Origin: an uncultured Gallionellaceae bacterium
Lineage (GTDB): Bacteria > Pseudomonadota > Gammaproteobacteria > Burkholderiales > Sulfuricellaceae
Length of the DNA: 6,072 nucleotides
Assembly (NCBI GenBank): GCA_937873435.1
Contig: CALMWM010000459.1
Location: 1 to 6,072, forward strand
Reading direction: 5' to 3'
The translations under genes were made by a program, and so were the position numbers. Shown one piece after another: positions 5,012 through 6,072 of this stretch; position 1 is the first letter of the stretch; every line of letters begins with the position of its first letter. The notes below the pieces were generated by a model. That model searched no databases, was not told the DNA's origin, and saw only the letters and a list, made by a program, of their open reading frames with translations.

Positions 5012-6072
5012 TCAGCGCGATTCCTTATCAGCCAAAGCCTTCAACTGCCCCAGGCTTTCATCCAGGATCAGCAATTGCAAGACCTGTTCGGCCAGCGATT
5101 CATCCTCGCCGTAGCAGACAACCAGCGTTTCAACCGCCTGCGCATCGAGTTGCCCGCCGCTCAGCATTTGCAGGCGCTGGCCCAAGCCCGGCAGGCGTGG
5201 CGCCAGATCGTCGCGCAGCCAGCCCTTGAGCGGCGGGTTGAAACCGCGCTTCTTGCGCTGCATGATCGTTTCCAGCGCCGGGCAGGCTTGCGCCAGCAGT
5301 TTCTTGGCCGGTTGGCTGAAGCGTTCGGCATCGGGCAACGCCAGCACCGTTTCGACGAAGCGGTGGTCGAGCAGCGGCGCGCGCAGTTCCAGGCCGTGGC
5401 ACAGGGTCATCAGGTCGGCCTTGCGAAGGATGTATTCCGGCAGGTAATTGGCGTAATCCCAGGCCAGCAGTTTTTTCAGCGGCGTGGTGTTTTCCCCGTC
5501 CGGCTTGCGCCACCAGACGATGCGGCGCGGCCGGTGCGCCGGCTGCAGGAAGGCGCGCTGCCCCGGCGTACAGCCGGAAAAACGCAGCGCGTAGGCGCTT
5601 TCCCAGTCCAGCGACAATTCGGCCAGCCATTTGCCGGCGCCCTTGCCGGAGGCGGACGGCGCGAGCGGCAAGGGCAGGCGCAGGCCGCTGCGCCAGGCGG
5701 TTTTCAGGTGCTTGGGCAGGCGCTTGTAGCTGGCGAACAGCTCGTCGCCGCCGTCGCCGCCGAGCACCACCTTGACCGTAGCGCTGGTTTCGCGCGCCAG
5801 ATACCAGGTGGGAAAGCTCGACGGGTCGGCGAAGGGCTCGTCCAGGTCGGCGACGATGCGCGCGAAATCGTCGGCGATCTGCGTCGGGATCGCCACCGCC
5901 CGGTTGGGGAAGCCTTGCTCCTCTGCGAATGCGGCGGCATCCGCGCTTTCGTCCATGGCCGAACCGGGAAAGGCGGCGCTGAAGGTTTGCAAGCCGGCAT
6001 GGCCCTGCGCGGCGAGACGGCAGGCGATCAGGCTGGAATCCATCCCGCCCGAGAGGAACACCCCGAGCGGCC
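5012..6072 (-). CDS. Asparagine-synthase-type amidotransferase, synthetase domain (N-terminus outside window)
   Basis: The C-terminal 352 residues of an AsnB-family enzyme are visible; the N-terminal glutaminase domain (about 200-250 residues in the family, with Cys2) must lie beyond the right edge. The enzyme takes ammonia from glutamine and uses ATP to adenylate and amidate a carboxylate. Counting from the first whole codon, residues 7-13 are the PP-loop SGGMDSS, 103-112 are LGGDGGDELF, 209-236 hold the conserved LPEYILRKADL and GLELRAPLLDH blocks, and 272-286 hold KKRGFNPPLKGWLR. All expected ATP-site blocks are present, so it looks intact. A GTG at 6061 is an in-frame Val just before the PP-loop, not a start. 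In polysaccharide loci such proteins often act in glycan biosynthesis rather than free asparagine synthesis, for example WbpS-type O-antigen amidotransferases or exosortase-A-associated amidotransferases. Which applies here is undecided. It ends 160 nt before the next gene on the same strand. Confidence 0.93.
   Translation of the reverse strand, partial: PLGVFLSGGMDSSLIACRLAAQGHAGLQTFSAAFPGSAMDESADAAAFAEEQGFPNRAVAIPTQIADDFARIVADLDEPFADPSSFPTWYLARETSATVKVVLGGDGGDELFASYKRLPKHLKTAWRSGLRLPLPLAPSASGKGAGKWLAELSLDWESAYALRFSGCTPGQRAFLQPAHRPRRIVWWRKPDGENTTPLKKLLAWDYANYLPEYILRKADLMTLCHGLELRAPLLDHRFVETVLALPDAERFSQPAKKLLAQACPALETIMQRKKRGFNPPLKGWLRDDLAPRLPGLGQRLQMLSGGQLDAQAVETLVVCYGEDESLAEQVLQLLILDESLGQLKALADKESR
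5639..5675. repeat. 10-bp inverted repeat within the amidotransferase gene
   Basis: GCCCTTGCCG (5639-5648) and CGGCAAGGGC (5666-5675) are perfect reverse complements with a 17-nt spacer. They encode part of a Pro/Ala/Gly/Lys-rich stretch (LPLPLAPSASGKGAGK) between the conserved ATP-site blocks, probably a variable surface loop. The repeat is visible; a function is not implied. Confidence 0.5.

Overview
The window is a compact, GC-rich stretch of a bacterial surface-polysaccharide locus (LPS core or O-antigen, possibly exopolysaccharide). Gram-negative origin is suggested by three GT9 (heptosyltransferase-family) glycosyltransferases and an O-antigen ligase/polymerase-type membrane protein. 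The GC-rich coding style, the long N-terminally extended GT9 and the REP-like hairpin pair fit a proteobacterium, most likely a betaproteobacterium. That placement is my impression from protein style and was not tested.

Layout. On the + strand, positions 2-322 carry the last 106 codons of a polyprenyl-phosphate sugar-1-phosphate transferase (WbaP/WcaJ type), the enzyme that starts a lipid-linked glycan. It converges on a minus-strand gene set, with only 5 nt between the two stop codons. Reading in the direction of transcription, right to left, the minus strand has: an asparagine-synthase-type amidotransferase (5012 to beyond the right edge, N-terminal domain missing); a 160-nt gap holding a REPIN-like pair of inverted hairpins; a GT9 with an N-terminal extension (3739-4851); a second GT9 (2711-3742); an O-antigen ligase/polymerase-type membrane protein (1365-2714); and a third GT9 (328-1368). 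The last four genes are joined by three consecutive 4-nt stop/start overlaps (ATGA, ATGA, TTGA), so they are almost certainly one translationally coupled unit. The second and third GT9 are clear paralogues and sit on either side of the membrane protein.

How they may work together (inference): the sugar transferase begins a glycan on undecaprenyl phosphate, the GT9 enzymes add heptose or similar sugars on the cytoplasmic face, the amidotransferase may amidate a sugar or precursor, and the membrane protein joins or polymerises the glycan at the periplasmic face. I see no CRISPR array, tRNA, rRNA, transposase, phage gene or defence system. The least routine items are the REPIN-like element in the leader of the GT9 operon, the unbroken chain of stop/start overlaps (one with a TTG start), and the paralogous GT9 pair around the membrane protein. 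I do not see convincing evidence for a wholly new system.
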